A stretch of DNA of 64,000 nucleotides, from contig CALUUJ010000009.1 of NCBI GenBank assembly GCA_944323935.1, positions 1-64,000 on the forward strand, given 5' to 3'. This DNA is from Candidatus Gastranaerophilales bacterium. Its GTDB lineage: Bacteria > Cyanobacteriota > Vampirovibrionia > Gastranaerophilales > Gastranaerophilaceae. The notes beneath the pieces were generated by a model, which did no database searches, had not been told where the DNA came from, and saw nothing but the letters and a program-made list of their open reading frames with translations. Position numbers and translations under genes: made by a program. Position 1 is the stretch's first letter; each line of letters starts with the position of its first letter. Positions 25,567 through 34,827 of this stretch are shown in pieces.

Positions 25567-25587
25567 TTAAAATATTTTTATAATTTT

Positions 25588-26202
25588 CTATGCAAGTGCA
25601 TCTACAATTTCAGAAACAATACCTACATTTTTTAGTGCATTTTTATATGCATTAACATTTTTTTGAGCTATATCAGAAACACCATCATTATTTCCATCAA
25701 CTGAAATTACTTCTGGTGCAACAGCCGCAACTGCAGTTAAACCGGCAGCATTAGTTATAAGATTTTCCGCCCCAGATTTATCTCTTAATTTTATATAATT
25801 TTTTCTTAAGAAACTTTCTGCTTTAGATACCTTGTCACCAACAAATTGTGTATATTTCCCACCTTTTTGTAACTTAGCACCTTTTGCAACATCATCTGAA
25901 AAATCTCTTACAACATTAGCACCTTTTCTGACAGCCGAGCCTAATTTAGTTGTTATACTTGGGAATGCTGTCATTAGCTTTGAAGCAGCACATTTACCTA
26001 AAATAAACATAGTTAATATTGCACCGGCAATAGAAACACAAATAGCGGCCGGTGATTTATGTTCAGGCTCTTCTGTTTTTTGGAAGCTGTCATTTAACTC
26101 TTTTGTCAATGCCATCATATGCTCAACATCTTCAACTTGGTATTCTTTACCAAAAGATGCTTTCTCTTTTATTTGTGAAGCTGGAATTGCAGAAATATTC
26201 AT
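25588..26202 (-). CDS. Lineage-specific protein with Ca-binding-like loop (paralogue A)
   Basis: 204 residues. No signal peptide. The N-terminus carries EKASFG at about residue 13. One hydrophobic helix, AICVSIAGAILTMFILGKC, lies near residues 52-70. An Ala/Val-rich hydrophobic stretch (about 150-165) precedes DGNNDGVSD, which fits the DxNxDGxxD calcium loop of dockerin or thrombospondin-3 type repeats. Clear paralogue of the gene upstream at 26367. GGTAAAAGG before the ATG. I recognise no named family. Membrane-associated and possibly surface-linked is inference. Confidence 0.6.
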   Translation of the reverse strand: MNISAIPASQIKEKASFGKEYQVEDVEHMMALTKELNDSFQKTEEPEHKSPAAICVSIAGAILTMFILGKCAASKLMTAFPSITTKLGSAVRKGANVVRDFSDDVAKGAKLQKGGKYTQFVGDKVSKAESFLRKNYIKLRDKSGAENLITNAAGLTAVAAVAPEVISVDGNNDGVSDIAQKNVNAYKNALKNVGIVSEIVDALA

Positions 26203-26317
26203 ATTATTACCTTTTACCTTTCGTAATTGGAGCTTTATACCTCATATAATGCAATCAATATTTTATTTTGCCTGTTTTAAACAGTTTATTAATAAAAATT
26301 AACATATTTTTGCACAC

Positions 26318-26350
26318 AAAAAAGAGAACTATAAAATAGTTCTCTTTTAA
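26318..26350 (-). terminator. Intrinsic terminator after paralogue B
   Basis: AAAAGAGAACTAT (26320-26332) pairs perfectly with 26336-26348 around a 3-nt loop. On the minus strand a T-run follows. It separates the tandem paralogues into two transcripts. Confidence 0.85.
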
Positions 26351-26366
26351 AAAATTTAATATAATA

Positions 26367-26987
26367 TTATGATAATGCACCAACTATATCTGCAAAAATT
26401 TCAGCTTTTTTAAATGCACTGGCATAAGCATTAATGTTATTTTGAGCTATATCCGCAACTCCATCTTTATTCCCGTCTGCTGTTGTAATAGCAGGAACTA
26501 ATGTTGAAGCAGCCAAAACACCTGCAGCAGTTGTAAATGATTTTTCTGGATTTTTCATTACTACAGCTTTAGCACTATTGAATGCTTTGCCAACAGTATT
26601 AGATAAAATTGTTGATACTTTTTCATTCTTTGGTAATTTTGCAACTTGCTCAGAAATTACAGAAACTGCCTTTTTGCCTGTATTTAAAATATTTTCTTTT
26701 GCAGAAGCCGGAACTTTTTTGGTAAGTGCAACTAAACCCTTACCGGCACCTTTACCTAAAGCAAACATTGTTGCACAAGCACCTAAAACAGAAATAGTTG
26801 TTTGTATAGGGTTTTTATTTGTAACTTTTTCTTCATCACAATCGCCGTTGCAACGAGTACCGCTTGCGAATGAATCATTTAATTGTTTTGATAATTCAAG
26901 AACCTTCTGAGCCTCATCAACACCTTGAGCAGAGCCAAAAGAAGCTTGAGGTTTTATTGGTGTACAATTAATTGCAGAAATACTCAT
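26367..26987 (-). CDS. Lineage-specific protein with Ca-binding-like loop (paralogue B)
   Basis: 206 residues with the same layout as paralogue A: SISAIN start, PQASFG at 13-18, the LNDSF block, a hydrophobic helix (SVLGACATMFALGKGAG), and DGNKDGVADIAQ near the C-terminus followed by a helix. It differs in an inserted Cys pair (RCNGDCDEE). The two genes arose by tandem duplication and have their own terminators. Function unknown. Confidence 0.6.
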   Translation of the reverse strand: MSISAINCTPIKPQASFGSAQGVDEAQKVLELSKQLNDSFASGTRCNGDCDEEKVTNKNPIQTTISVLGACATMFALGKGAGKGLVALTKKVPASAKENILNTGKKAVSVISEQVAKLPKNEKVSTILSNTVGKAFNSAKAVVMKNPEKSFTTAAGVLAASTLVPAITTADGNKDGVADIAQNNINAYASAFKKAEIFADIVGALS

Positions 26988-27181
26988 GACTTTACCTTTC
27001 TTACATATTATAATTCTACAATAATTAAATAAATCAATGTTAATTTTTGCTTTTTTAAGACTTTTTATTAAGAAAAATTTACAATAAAAATAAAAAATTA
27101 ATATATTATTAATCTTTATTCAAAAAAAAAGTTTATATGATAAAATTCTCATAAATACAATATTATCGGAGATTAGGGAGA

Positions 27182-29878
27182 ATGATTGATCTACTTCTAA
27201 AATTATTGGGCGATCCAAATAATAAAAAAATAAAAAAAATGATGCCTGTTATTGAACATATAAATGCGTTGGAGCCTGAATTTGCAAAACTTTCTGATGA
27301 AGAATTAAAAAATAAAACAATTGAATTTAAAAATATACTAGCAAACAGACAAAAATCAAATGATATAAAAAAAGACAGAGAAATAGAAAAGCAAGTTTTA
27401 GATTCTATTTTACCTGAAGCTTTTGCTACAGTTAGAGAAGCAGGCAAACGCGTTCTTAATATGAGACACTTTGATGTTCAACTTTTAGGCGGTATTTTCT
27501 TGCATGAAGGACAAATTGCAGAAATGAGAACAGGTGAAGGTAAAACGCTTGTTGCAACTCTTCCAGCATATTTAAATGCTTTGACAGGCAAAGGAGTTCA
27601 TATTGTAACTGTTAATGACTACTTAGCACAAAGAGATAGTGAATGGATGGGAAAGATATTCAAGTTTCTTGGCTTAAGTGTAGGTGTTATTTTATCAGGA
27701 ATGAATGACTACGAAAGTTTTCATTTAAAGAAAAAAGCTTATGAATGTGATATAACATACGGAACAAATAATGAATTCGGATTTGACTATCTTCGAGATA
27801 ATATGGCAACATCAGTTGAACAAAGAGTTCAAAGACCGTATAATTACGCAATAATAGATGAAGTTGACAGTATACTTATCGATGAAGCAAGAACACCTTT
27901 AATAATCAGCGGAAGACTTGATAAATCAGCAGAATTATACAGAACTATGGCAGCTGTTGCACCACAATTATCAAAAGGTAAACACTACGAAGTCGATGAA
28001 AAAAACAAAAATGTTATTTTGACAGAAGATGGGATTGATAAAGCTCAAGAAATACTTGAAATAAAAGATTTATTTGACATTAACAACCAATACGCACATC
28101 ATCTTTTGCAAGCATTAAAAGCAAAAGAACTTTTCCATTTAAATACTGACTATGTAATTAAAAATGGAGAAGTCATTATAGTTGATGAATTTACCGGTCG
28201 TTTAATGGAAGGAAGACGATGGTCTGACGGGCTTCACCAAGCTGTTGAAGCAAAAGAAGGCGTAAAAATCCAAGATGAAACACAAACTCTTGCAAGTATT
28301 ACTTTCCAAAATTTATTCAGACTATATCCGAAATTAGCCGGTATGACAGGTACTGCTATGACTGAAGAAGCTGAATTTGGCAAAATTTACAATCTTGAAG
28401 TTACACAAATTCCTACAAATAAGCCTGATATTAGAATAAATTTACCTGATATCATATATAAAACAGAAAGAATAAAATATCTTGCAGTTGTTGATGAAAT
28501 AATAAAAATGAACAAAACTGGAAGACCTGTTTTAGTTGGTACAATCAGTATTGAGAAATCTGAACTTGTTTCGGATTTATTGAAAAAACGAGGTATAAAA
28601 CACAACATATTAAATGCTAAGCACCACGAAAAAGAAGCCTATATTATAGCTCAAGCGGGTCGTTATGGTGCTGTTACAATAGCAACAAATATGGCAGGTA
28701 GAGGTACTGACATATTACTTGGCGGTAACCCGGAGTATCTTGCAAAAGAAGAACTTGTAAAAAAAGGTATTACACCTGAAAATACGCCAAATTATGAACA
28801 AATAAAAAATGAAATTCTTGAAAGAACAAAAAAAATAACAGAAGATGAACATGTAAAAGTTGTTGAAGCTGGCGGGTTACATGTTATTGGTACAGAAAGA
28901 CATGAATCAAGACGTATTGATAACCAATTAAGAGGTCGTGCAGCAAGACAAGGTGACCCTGGTTCTACAAGATTTTTCTTATCTCTGGAAGATAGCTTAA
29001 TGAGAATTTTTGGCGGACAACAAATAATGGCGCTTATGAATACGCTTAACATTGAAGAAGATATGGCTATTGAAAACAGGCTTATTACAAGACAAATTGA
29101 AAGTAATCAAAAGAAAGTTGAAACTTTCCACTTTGATGCAAGAAAGAGTGTACTTGAATATGATGATGTTATGAATTTACAACGTGAGAAATTTTATGCG
29201 CAAAGAAATAGAGTTCTTGAAGAAAATGACTTAAGAGAAGATATTATCTATATGATAGAAAGAGAAGTGGATAGACTGCTTAAAACATATATTGCCCCGG
29301 GAATGAATCCTGATGAATATATTTATGAAGATTTAGTTTCTCTTACAAAAGAAATTCATTCCGAAATTCCACAATTATCTTTCATTGAAGTCAAAGATAT
29401 TCAAGGACTCAAGTACGAAAATGTTTATGCAAAAATAAGGGATTTTGCACTTGATGCATATAAAGAGCATGAAACAAAAACTGTTGAATTTTATAATACT
29501 GTTGCTGAACAATATAATCTAAATCACAAAAAAGAAGAACCTTTTTCATCTGACAACGTAATGAGACAACTGGAAAAAGATTTATTATTAAGAGTTGTTG
29601 ATAACAGATGGATTGATCATTTACATAACATTGATATGCTCCGTGATGGTATAGGTTTAAGAGCATACGGGCAGAAGAATCCATTACTTGAATACAAAAA
29701 AGAAGCTTATGATTTATTTAATAACATGATGTATGACATTCAAAGTGAAACAGTAAAACACTTATTCAGAACAAAGTTCGGAATACAAATAGTTACACCT
29801 GAACAATATGGTATGCCGGAAGGATTTGATAATCCCGAACAAACAATAATGATGGATAACAAGGACGAAGATAAATAA
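27182..29878 (+). CDS. secA: Preprotein translocase ATPase SecA
   Basis: 898 residues. The motor that drives unfolded proteins through SecYEG. Walker A is MRTGEGKTLVATLPAYL, the DEAD-type box is IIDEVDSILIDEARTPLIIS, NBD2 carries NMAGRGTDILLGG, and the preprotein cross-linking and helical scaffold regions follow. The C-terminus stops at KDEDK without the CxCxSGx(n)CCH/C zinc tail that binds SecB and lipid in many proteobacterial SecA proteins. GGAGATTAGGGAG lies before the ATG and a TAAAAT-type -10 at 27141-27146. waaA starts 1 nt after the stop, so the two are co-transcribed. Confidence 0.97.
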   Translation: MIDLLLKLLGDPNNKKIKKMMPVIEHINALEPEFAKLSDEELKNKTIEFKNILANRQKSNDIKKDREIEKQVLDSILPEAFATVREAGKRVLNMRHFDVQLLGGIFLHEGQIAEMRTGEGKTLVATLPAYLNALTGKGVHIVTVNDYLAQRDSEWMGKIFKFLGLSVGVILSGMNDYESFHLKKKAYECDITYGTNNEFGFDYLRDNMATSVEQRVQRPYNYAIIDEVDSILIDEARTPLIISGRLDKSAELYRTMAAVAPQLSKGKHYEVDEKNKNVILTEDGIDKAQEILEIKDLFDINNQYAHHLLQALKAKELFHLNTDYVIKNGEVIIVDEFTGRLMEGRRWSDGLHQAVEAKEGVKIQDETQTLASITFQNLFRLYPKLAGMTGTAMTEEAEFGKIYNLEVTQIPTNKPDIRINLPDIIYKTERIKYLAVVDEIIKMNKTGRPVLVGTISIEKSELVSDLLKKRGIKHNILNAKHHEKEAYIIAQAGRYGAVTIATNMAGRGTDILLGGNPEYLAKEELVKKGITPENTPNYEQIKNEILERTKKITEDEHVKVVEAGGLHVIGTERHESRRIDNQLRGRAARQGDPGSTRFFLSLEDSLMRIFGGQQIMALMNTLNIEEDMAIENRLITRQIESNQKKVETFHFDARKSVLEYDDVMNLQREKFYAQRNRVLEENDLREDIIYMIEREVDRLLKTYIAPGMNPDEYIYEDLVSLTKEIHSEIPQLSFIEVKDIQGLKYENVYAKIRDFALDAYKEHETKTVEFYNTVAEQYNLNHKKEEPFSSDNVMRQLEKDLLLRVVDNRWIDHLHNIDMLRDGIGLRAYGQKNPLLEYKKEAYDLFNNMMYDIQSETVKHLFRTKFGIQIVTPEQYGMPEGFDNPEQTIMMDNKDEDK

Positions 29879-29879
29879 A

Positions 29880-31133
29880 ATGATAATTCTGTATAATATT
29901 GTTTTAATTCTTTTAACAATAATATTTATCCCGCTTATAATAATAGCATTTATAATACAACCTAAGTTTAGAGCCGGTTTTTTTGAGAAAATTGGATTTT
30001 ATTCTTTTAAAATAAATAAACGTAATAATACAACGATTTTCCACGCAGTATCTGTAGGCGAAACAAATGCTATAAAAGATTTAGTAACAGAATATAGAAA
30101 AAAACATCCAGATGAAATTATTGTAATAACAACAACTACAAAAACAGGTCAAGAAATTGCACAAAAAGTATTTAAAAATATAGCTGATAAAATTACTTAC
30201 TTTCCATATGATTTCTTTTTTAGCGTATTATCATTTTTTAATACTTTTAAACCGCAAAAAATAATTATTGCAGAAACAGAAATTTGGCCTTGTTTTATAT
30301 CCATAGCTAAATTAAAAGGAATAAATGTATATTGTGTAAACGGCAGAATTTCACCACATTCATATGATGGTTATAAAAAAATCAAATTATTTTTATCTCC
30401 AATTTTAAACAAATATACTAAAATCTTTATGCAATCAAATGACGACGCAAAAAGAATTATAAATATCGGAGCAAAAGATGACAAAGTGGAAGTTATGGGA
30501 AATTTGAAATTTGATATAACACCCAATTTAACTCCAAATGAAATTCAAAAATTTGAAAATGAGTTAAAAACTATAAATTATCGTGTTCTTATAGCTGCAA
30601 GTACGCATAATCCTGAAGATTCAATTGTTTTAAATGCTTTTAAAGAATTGAAAAAAGAATTTACTGATTCAAAATTATTAATTGCTCCAAGACACCCTCA
30701 AAGATATGAAGAAGTAATTAAACTTTTAAATGAATCAGGACTAAAATGGGGAAAGCGTTCAAATAACGACAGTTTTATCGATAATGAAATAATCTTGCTA
30801 GATACAATGGGTGAGTTATCAAAATTATTTTCAATATGTTATGTTGCTTATATTGGAGGAAGTTTCTCTGGCACAGGAGGTCATAATCCTCTTGAAGCAA
30901 CAATATGGAATAAACCTGTAATTTCAGGTCCATCTACTTTTAATTTCAAAGATGTATATAAAATTCTTGCTGATAAAAAATGCGCAAAAATAGTAAATGA
31001 TGAAACAGAACTTATTAATAGTCTGACGAACTTATACAATAATCCAAATGAATACAGTGAATTCTGCAAAAATGCAAAATCAGTTTTTGATGAAAATAAA
31101 GGTGCAATAAACTACGTTCTTGAAAGAATTTAA
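29880..31133 (+). CDS. waaA: 3-deoxy-D-manno-octulosonic acid (Kdo) transferase
   Basis: 417 residues, a GT30 family glycosyltransferase. The N-terminal membrane anchor (about 2-28) is followed by HAVSVGETNAIKDL, which carries the catalytic Glu region. IIIAETEIWPCF and VYCVNGRIS lie in the first Rossmann half. GGSFSGTGGHNPLEAT is the donor-binding block. It adds Kdo to lipid A precursor at the inner membrane and is direct evidence for a Kdo-type outer-membrane glycolipid. Directly follows secA, and its 3' end converges on the GH13 gene. Confidence 0.94.
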   Translation: MIILYNIVLILLTIIFIPLIIIAFIIQPKFRAGFFEKIGFYSFKINKRNNTTIFHAVSVGETNAIKDLVTEYRKKHPDEIIVITTTTKTGQEIAQKVFKNIADKITYFPYDFFFSVLSFFNTFKPQKIIIAETEIWPCFISIAKLKGINVYCVNGRISPHSYDGYKKIKLFLSPILNKYTKIFMQSNDDAKRIINIGAKDDKVEVMGNLKFDITPNLTPNEIQKFENELKTINYRVLIAASTHNPEDSIVLNAFKELKKEFTDSKLLIAPRHPQRYEEVIKLLNESGLKWGKRSNNDSFIDNEIILLDTMGELSKLFSICYVAYIGGSFSGTGGHNPLEATIWNKPVISGPSTFNFKDVYKILADKKCAKIVNDETELINSLTNLYNNPNEYSEFCKNAKSVFDENKGAINYVLERI

Positions 31134-31145
31134 TATTTATATAAT

Positions 31146-33263
31146 TTATATAATTTTTTCAAAGAAAACAATTCCGTATGAAGGCAGTGAAATATATGAG
31201 AAATGTTCTTTAATGCTATCTTCATTTAAGTATTTGTTTTCACCAAAATATTCAAGCCTATCTGAATTAAATATTTCTTTCCACTTTCCTTTGGGGAACA
31301 TTATTCCGTAATTCTTATAATATGCAGTTGATTTAAAATTAGAAATTGAAAAAACTTCATTATATATTTTTTTACAATGAACAGCATGAGTATCTGACTG
31401 TTCAAAAACAAATGTTTTTTCAATATGACCTGATGAAAGAGCAATATTATGCTCGCATAATAAATTTAAGTCTCGAACATATTCTTCAACACATTTATTA
31501 ATGTAAGAATATTTATCAGAAACTTTAACTGCTGAGAGCTTAGAATCAAGAAAAGCAGGCAGTCCCGGTTCATATCCTTTTTCTTTTAGATAGGTCTCAG
31601 GTCCTATTGAGAATTTTCTGAAGAATTTAAAATAAGATAAATTTGCTGATTCATCACCTTGAAATATCATCTTTGGTCCAGGAATTGAATATACTTTACC
31701 TATCGCAAGCATGTGCATTTGTATCGCTTTAAAATATGCATCTTGTACTTTTTCAACAGGTATATCAACTGCTATTTTATTTTTATTATAAAAATTAATC
31801 CGCTCCTCATCAGACATATTTTCTAATTGTCCGGTAACAAAAGATACAAGTATTTGATGTGAAGCATGCGCCATTAACTTACACTTTTCATTTTCGCTGC
31901 AATCAGCCATTTTGTTACATAAGTTCAATTCATTAACAACAACTTTGGAAATTAAGCGAGTACCATCAATATTCCCTATTTCATCGTGGCTCATTGGATA
32001 TTTAACTCTTGTTTGAGCAGCTCTTAATGAGTAATCAAAAGAAGATAGATTTTTTATCCTGCAATCCCAAGAGCCTAATATCATCGAGGCAATTTCTTTA
32101 TGAAAAGGGAAATCCCATTCAGAATCAAATCCCAAAGCTGAAAGTGAAACATTATTACTTCTTATTTTTTCTATATATGCTTCATGGTGCAATTCATTTT
32201 CTTCTTTTTCTAAATACGGAAATGGCTGAATAACTCTTGCATCATTATCTCTACCGTCTTCTGCAATTAAGAAGGCATCCGGTGCGTGAAAATTAATTTC
32301 TGCAACCATTTGTTTCATTGTATAATCACTGCACATAAATTTTGTCATATCAACACGCAAACCATCACAGTGATAATTTATTATCCAATTTAATGCAGCT
32401 CCAATTATAAAATCTCTTACTTGAACACAATTTTCATCTTTTTCAAAATTAAACTTATAACCAAAACAATTTTCTCCATCTGTATATGGTCCTGTTTTTT
32501 GCAATTCTGCGATATCCGGTCCTAAATGATTTGGAACTATATCCATAATCACGTTAAGACCGCATTTATGCGCATGATTAATAAGCTCTTTTAAATCATC
32601 CGGTGTTCCATATGTATGATTCGGTGCATATTTATCAACACCATCATATCCCCAGTTAAAAGAATATGTATTTTCTACCGGCATGATTTCAATTGTATTA
32701 AAATGCAATTCTTCAGAAAGTCTTTCAATTTTTTCTTTTGCAGAAAGAAAAGTTCCTTCGTCAGTAAAGGTACCAATATGTAACTCATATATTCTTAAAG
32801 CACTTACCGGTGTTAAGCCGTTCATTTGGTTCGATAAACGGCTTATTCTCTTTTCATTTTCGCAGCACATCCATTCTTTATCAGTCCAATTAAATAAAGA
32901 ATGATCATATATTCTAGACCACTTAAAATATGAATCCTGCCACATTGAACAAGGATCTTTTACTTGGAAAGTTTCATCTTTATAATCAATTATAAAGCGA
33001 TATCTGTCTCCGTTTTTAACTGTTCCAAATGGGAGTTCCAGACTCCATATTCCGCCTCCTGCATAATTCATCTCATATTTTAAAATAGATTTATTTGAAG
33101 GTTTTACTTCAAGCTCTACTTTCTTCACATCCGAAAATGTATACAATCTGAAAAATGAATTTCCGCTTTCCAGGAAATACGCTCCAAAATGGTTATTCCA
33201 AGTATCAAAAACACAAGGGGTTTTTACTCTATTTATATTTTTTATTCTAGTTGTATTAAGCAT
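31146..33263 (-). CDS. GH13 alpha-amylase-family enzyme, branching-enzyme or trehalohydrolase-like
   Basis: 705 residues. The N-terminal CBM48-like beta domain (about 20-105) is followed by the GH13 barrel. Conserved regions are I DIVPNHLG (241-248), II GLRVDMTKF with nucleophile D305, III LIAEDGRD with acid E335, and IV MSHDEIGN with H426-D427. The catalytic triad is intact. WGYDGVDKYAPNHTYGTPDDLK resembles malto-oligosyltrehalose trehalohydrolase and GlgB alike, so I leave the exact activity open. No glg or tre neighbour is present. It probably acts on alpha-glucan reserves in the cytosol. Divergent from ribF. Confidence 0.82.
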   Translation of the reverse strand: MLNTTRIKNINRVKTPCVFDTWNNHFGAYFLESGNSFFRLYTFSDVKKVELEVKPSNKSILKYEMNYAGGGIWSLELPFGTVKNGDRYRFIIDYKDETFQVKDPCSMWQDSYFKWSRIYDHSLFNWTDKEWMCCENEKRISRLSNQMNGLTPVSALRIYELHIGTFTDEGTFLSAKEKIERLSEELHFNTIEIMPVENTYSFNWGYDGVDKYAPNHTYGTPDDLKELINHAHKCGLNVIMDIVPNHLGPDIAELQKTGPYTDGENCFGYKFNFEKDENCVQVRDFIIGAALNWIINYHCDGLRVDMTKFMCSDYTMKQMVAEINFHAPDAFLIAEDGRDNDARVIQPFPYLEKEENELHHEAYIEKIRSNNVSLSALGFDSEWDFPFHKEIASMILGSWDCRIKNLSSFDYSLRAAQTRVKYPMSHDEIGNIDGTRLISKVVVNELNLCNKMADCSENEKCKLMAHASHQILVSFVTGQLENMSDEERINFYNKNKIAVDIPVEKVQDAYFKAIQMHMLAIGKVYSIPGPKMIFQGDESANLSYFKFFRKFSIGPETYLKEKGYEPGLPAFLDSKLSAVKVSDKYSYINKCVEEYVRDLNLLCEHNIALSSGHIEKTFVFEQSDTHAVHCKKIYNEVFSISNFKSTAYYKNYGIMFPKGKWKEIFNSDRLEYFGENKYLNEDSIKEHFSYISLPSYGIVFFEKII

Positions 33264-33309
33264 ATATATGTCTCTTTCTTTAAGTATTCAACATGATTTG
33301 ATTTTTGTC

Positions 33310-33315
33310 TATAAT
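33310..33315 (+). promoter_or_regulatory. -10 box, predicted leaderless ribF transcript
   Basis: TATAAT ends 6 nt before the ATG at 33322, and no Shine-Dalgarno lies between. TTCAAC, 17 nt upstream, is a weak -35. Confidence 0.5.
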
Positions 33316-33321
33316 TACATT

Positions 33322-34269
33322 ATGCGTATTTGGAATGAATTAACATATATTAATAAATCATCTATAGCACTTGGTTTTTTTGATGGATTACATCTTGGAC
33401 ACCGATTAGTCCTGAAAAATGCAATAAATATTGCAAAAGAAAATAATGTCGAATCAACTGTAATAACATTTAAGACACATCCATTAAATAGTCTTACAGG
33501 TGAAAAGATAGATCAGATATTGTCATTAGATGAAAAAATAAACTTAATGGAAAAAATTGGTATAGATAATCTTGTACTATTAAATTTTGATGATGTTGCT
33601 TCAATAAGAGCAAATGATTATCTTGAAAATATATTAATAAAGTATTTTTCGCCAATAGCTATTACAACAGGATTTAACCACCATTTTGGATTTAATAAAG
33701 AAGGAAATAGTGAATTATTGAGAAACAACAAAGATAAATATAACTATAAGTATTTTGAAATTCCTCCTTTCGTTGTCAAAAATAATATAGTCAGCTGTTC
33801 TAATATAAGAGATTTATTGCATCTTGGTGATTTCCCAAATGCTAACGAATTACTTGGTTACAAATTTTTTATAGACGGTATTGTTATAAAAGGAGAACAA
33901 TTTGCAAGAAAATTAGGTTATCCAAGCGCAAATATTGTTTACCCTGACGAAAAAATTAAAATTCCACATGGTGTATATTTTGTAGAAGTAACTATTTTAA
34001 ACAAAAAATATAATGGCATATTAAACTATGGTTTTGCACCAACCGTAAATAATTCAACAATAGAAAAAACTGAAGTTCATATTCTGGATTTCAACCAAAA
34101 TATATACAGTGAAAAAATAAGAATAGAGTTCATAACAAAAATAAGAAATCAAATGAAATTTGATAATATAGAAAAACTAAAAGCTCAAATAAATAGAGAT
34201 ATCGCATTTGTTGAAATATATAAATATTTTTTAAAAGGACATTTTGAATTTTCTCTAAGACATTTTTAG
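33322..34269 (+). CDS. ribF: Bifunctional riboflavin kinase/FAD synthetase
   Basis: 315 residues from the ATG at 33322. An in-frame upstream start at 33268 would place the TATAAT box inside the gene and adds nothing conserved. The N-terminal adenylyltransferase has ALGFFDGLHLGHR and TTGFNHHFGFNKEG. The C-terminal flavokinase has RKLGYPSANIV and the FAPTVNN-type block followed by EVHILDF. It makes FMN and then FAD from riboflavin. ribH follows 90 nt downstream, so flavin genes are partly clustered. Confidence 0.93.
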   Translation: MRIWNELTYINKSSIALGFFDGLHLGHRLVLKNAINIAKENNVESTVITFKTHPLNSLTGEKIDQILSLDEKINLMEKIGIDNLVLLNFDDVASIRANDYLENILIKYFSPIAITTGFNHHFGFNKEGNSELLRNNKDKYNYKYFEIPPFVVKNNIVSCSNIRDLLHLGDFPNANELLGYKFFIDGIVIKGEQFARKLGYPSANIVYPDEKIKIPHGVYFVEVTILNKKYNGILNYGFAPTVNNSTIEKTEVHILDFNQNIYSEKIRIEFITKIRNQMKFDNIEKLKAQINRDIAFVEIYKYFLKGHFEFSLRHF

Positions 34270-34358
34270 AAAAAACATGTAAATATTTATTTGTATAACT
34301 TTTATATTTTTTTTTAATATTGTAAAATCAAATGTATATAAAAGATTAAGGAGATTAT

Positions 34359-34823
34359 ATGCCAAATATTATAGAAGGAATGTTAACTGTAAATAATGAG
34401 AAGTTTTGTATTATTGTAGCAAGATTTAATGAATTTATAAGTTCAAAATTATTATCTGGTGCAATTGATGAACTTATGCGCCACGGAGTAAAAGAAGAAA
34501 ATATTGATATATTATGGGTACCAGGGGCTTTTGAAATTCCTTTAATTGCAAAAAAATCTGCTGAAACAGGTAAATATAATGCAATAATAACACTTGGTGC
34601 AGTAATAAAAGGTTCTACATCACATTATGATTATGTTTGTGCAGAAGTTTCTAAGGGCGTTGCTGCTGTGGGGCTGGGAACGGGTATACCTGTTATATTC
34701 GGAGTTTTAACCTGCGATAATATAGAACAAGCAATTGAAAGAGCAGGTACAAAAGCAGGAAATAAAGGCGCTGATGCTGCAAAATCTGCAATAGAAATGT
34801 CAAATTTAATTTCGAAGATATAA
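34359..34823 (+). CDS. ribH: 6,7-dimethyl-8-ribityllumazine synthase
   Basis: 154 residues. Condenses the pyrimidinedione with dihydroxybutanone phosphate in the penultimate riboflavin step. Motifs are [23 protein letters not shown], and [15 protein letters not shown] with the catalytic His, followed by [18 protein letters not shown] lies before the ATG. No ribD, ribE or ribA is adjacent, and I see no FMN riboswitch in the 90-nt spacer. A radical SAM gene starts 4 nt after its stop. Confidence 0.96.
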   Translation: MPNIIEGMLTVNNEKFCIIVARFNEFISSKLLSGAIDELMRHGVKEENIDILWVPGAFEIPLIAKKSAETGKYNAIITLGAVIKGSTSHYDYVCAEVSKGVAAVGLGTGIPVIFGVLTCDNIEQAIERAGTKAGNKGADAAKSAIEMSNLISKI

Positions 34824-34827
34824 TTGA

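Noticed and set aside
34270..34358. FMN riboswitch before ribH
   Set aside because: The spacer is only 89 nt, very AT-rich and has none of the conserved RFN-element blocks.
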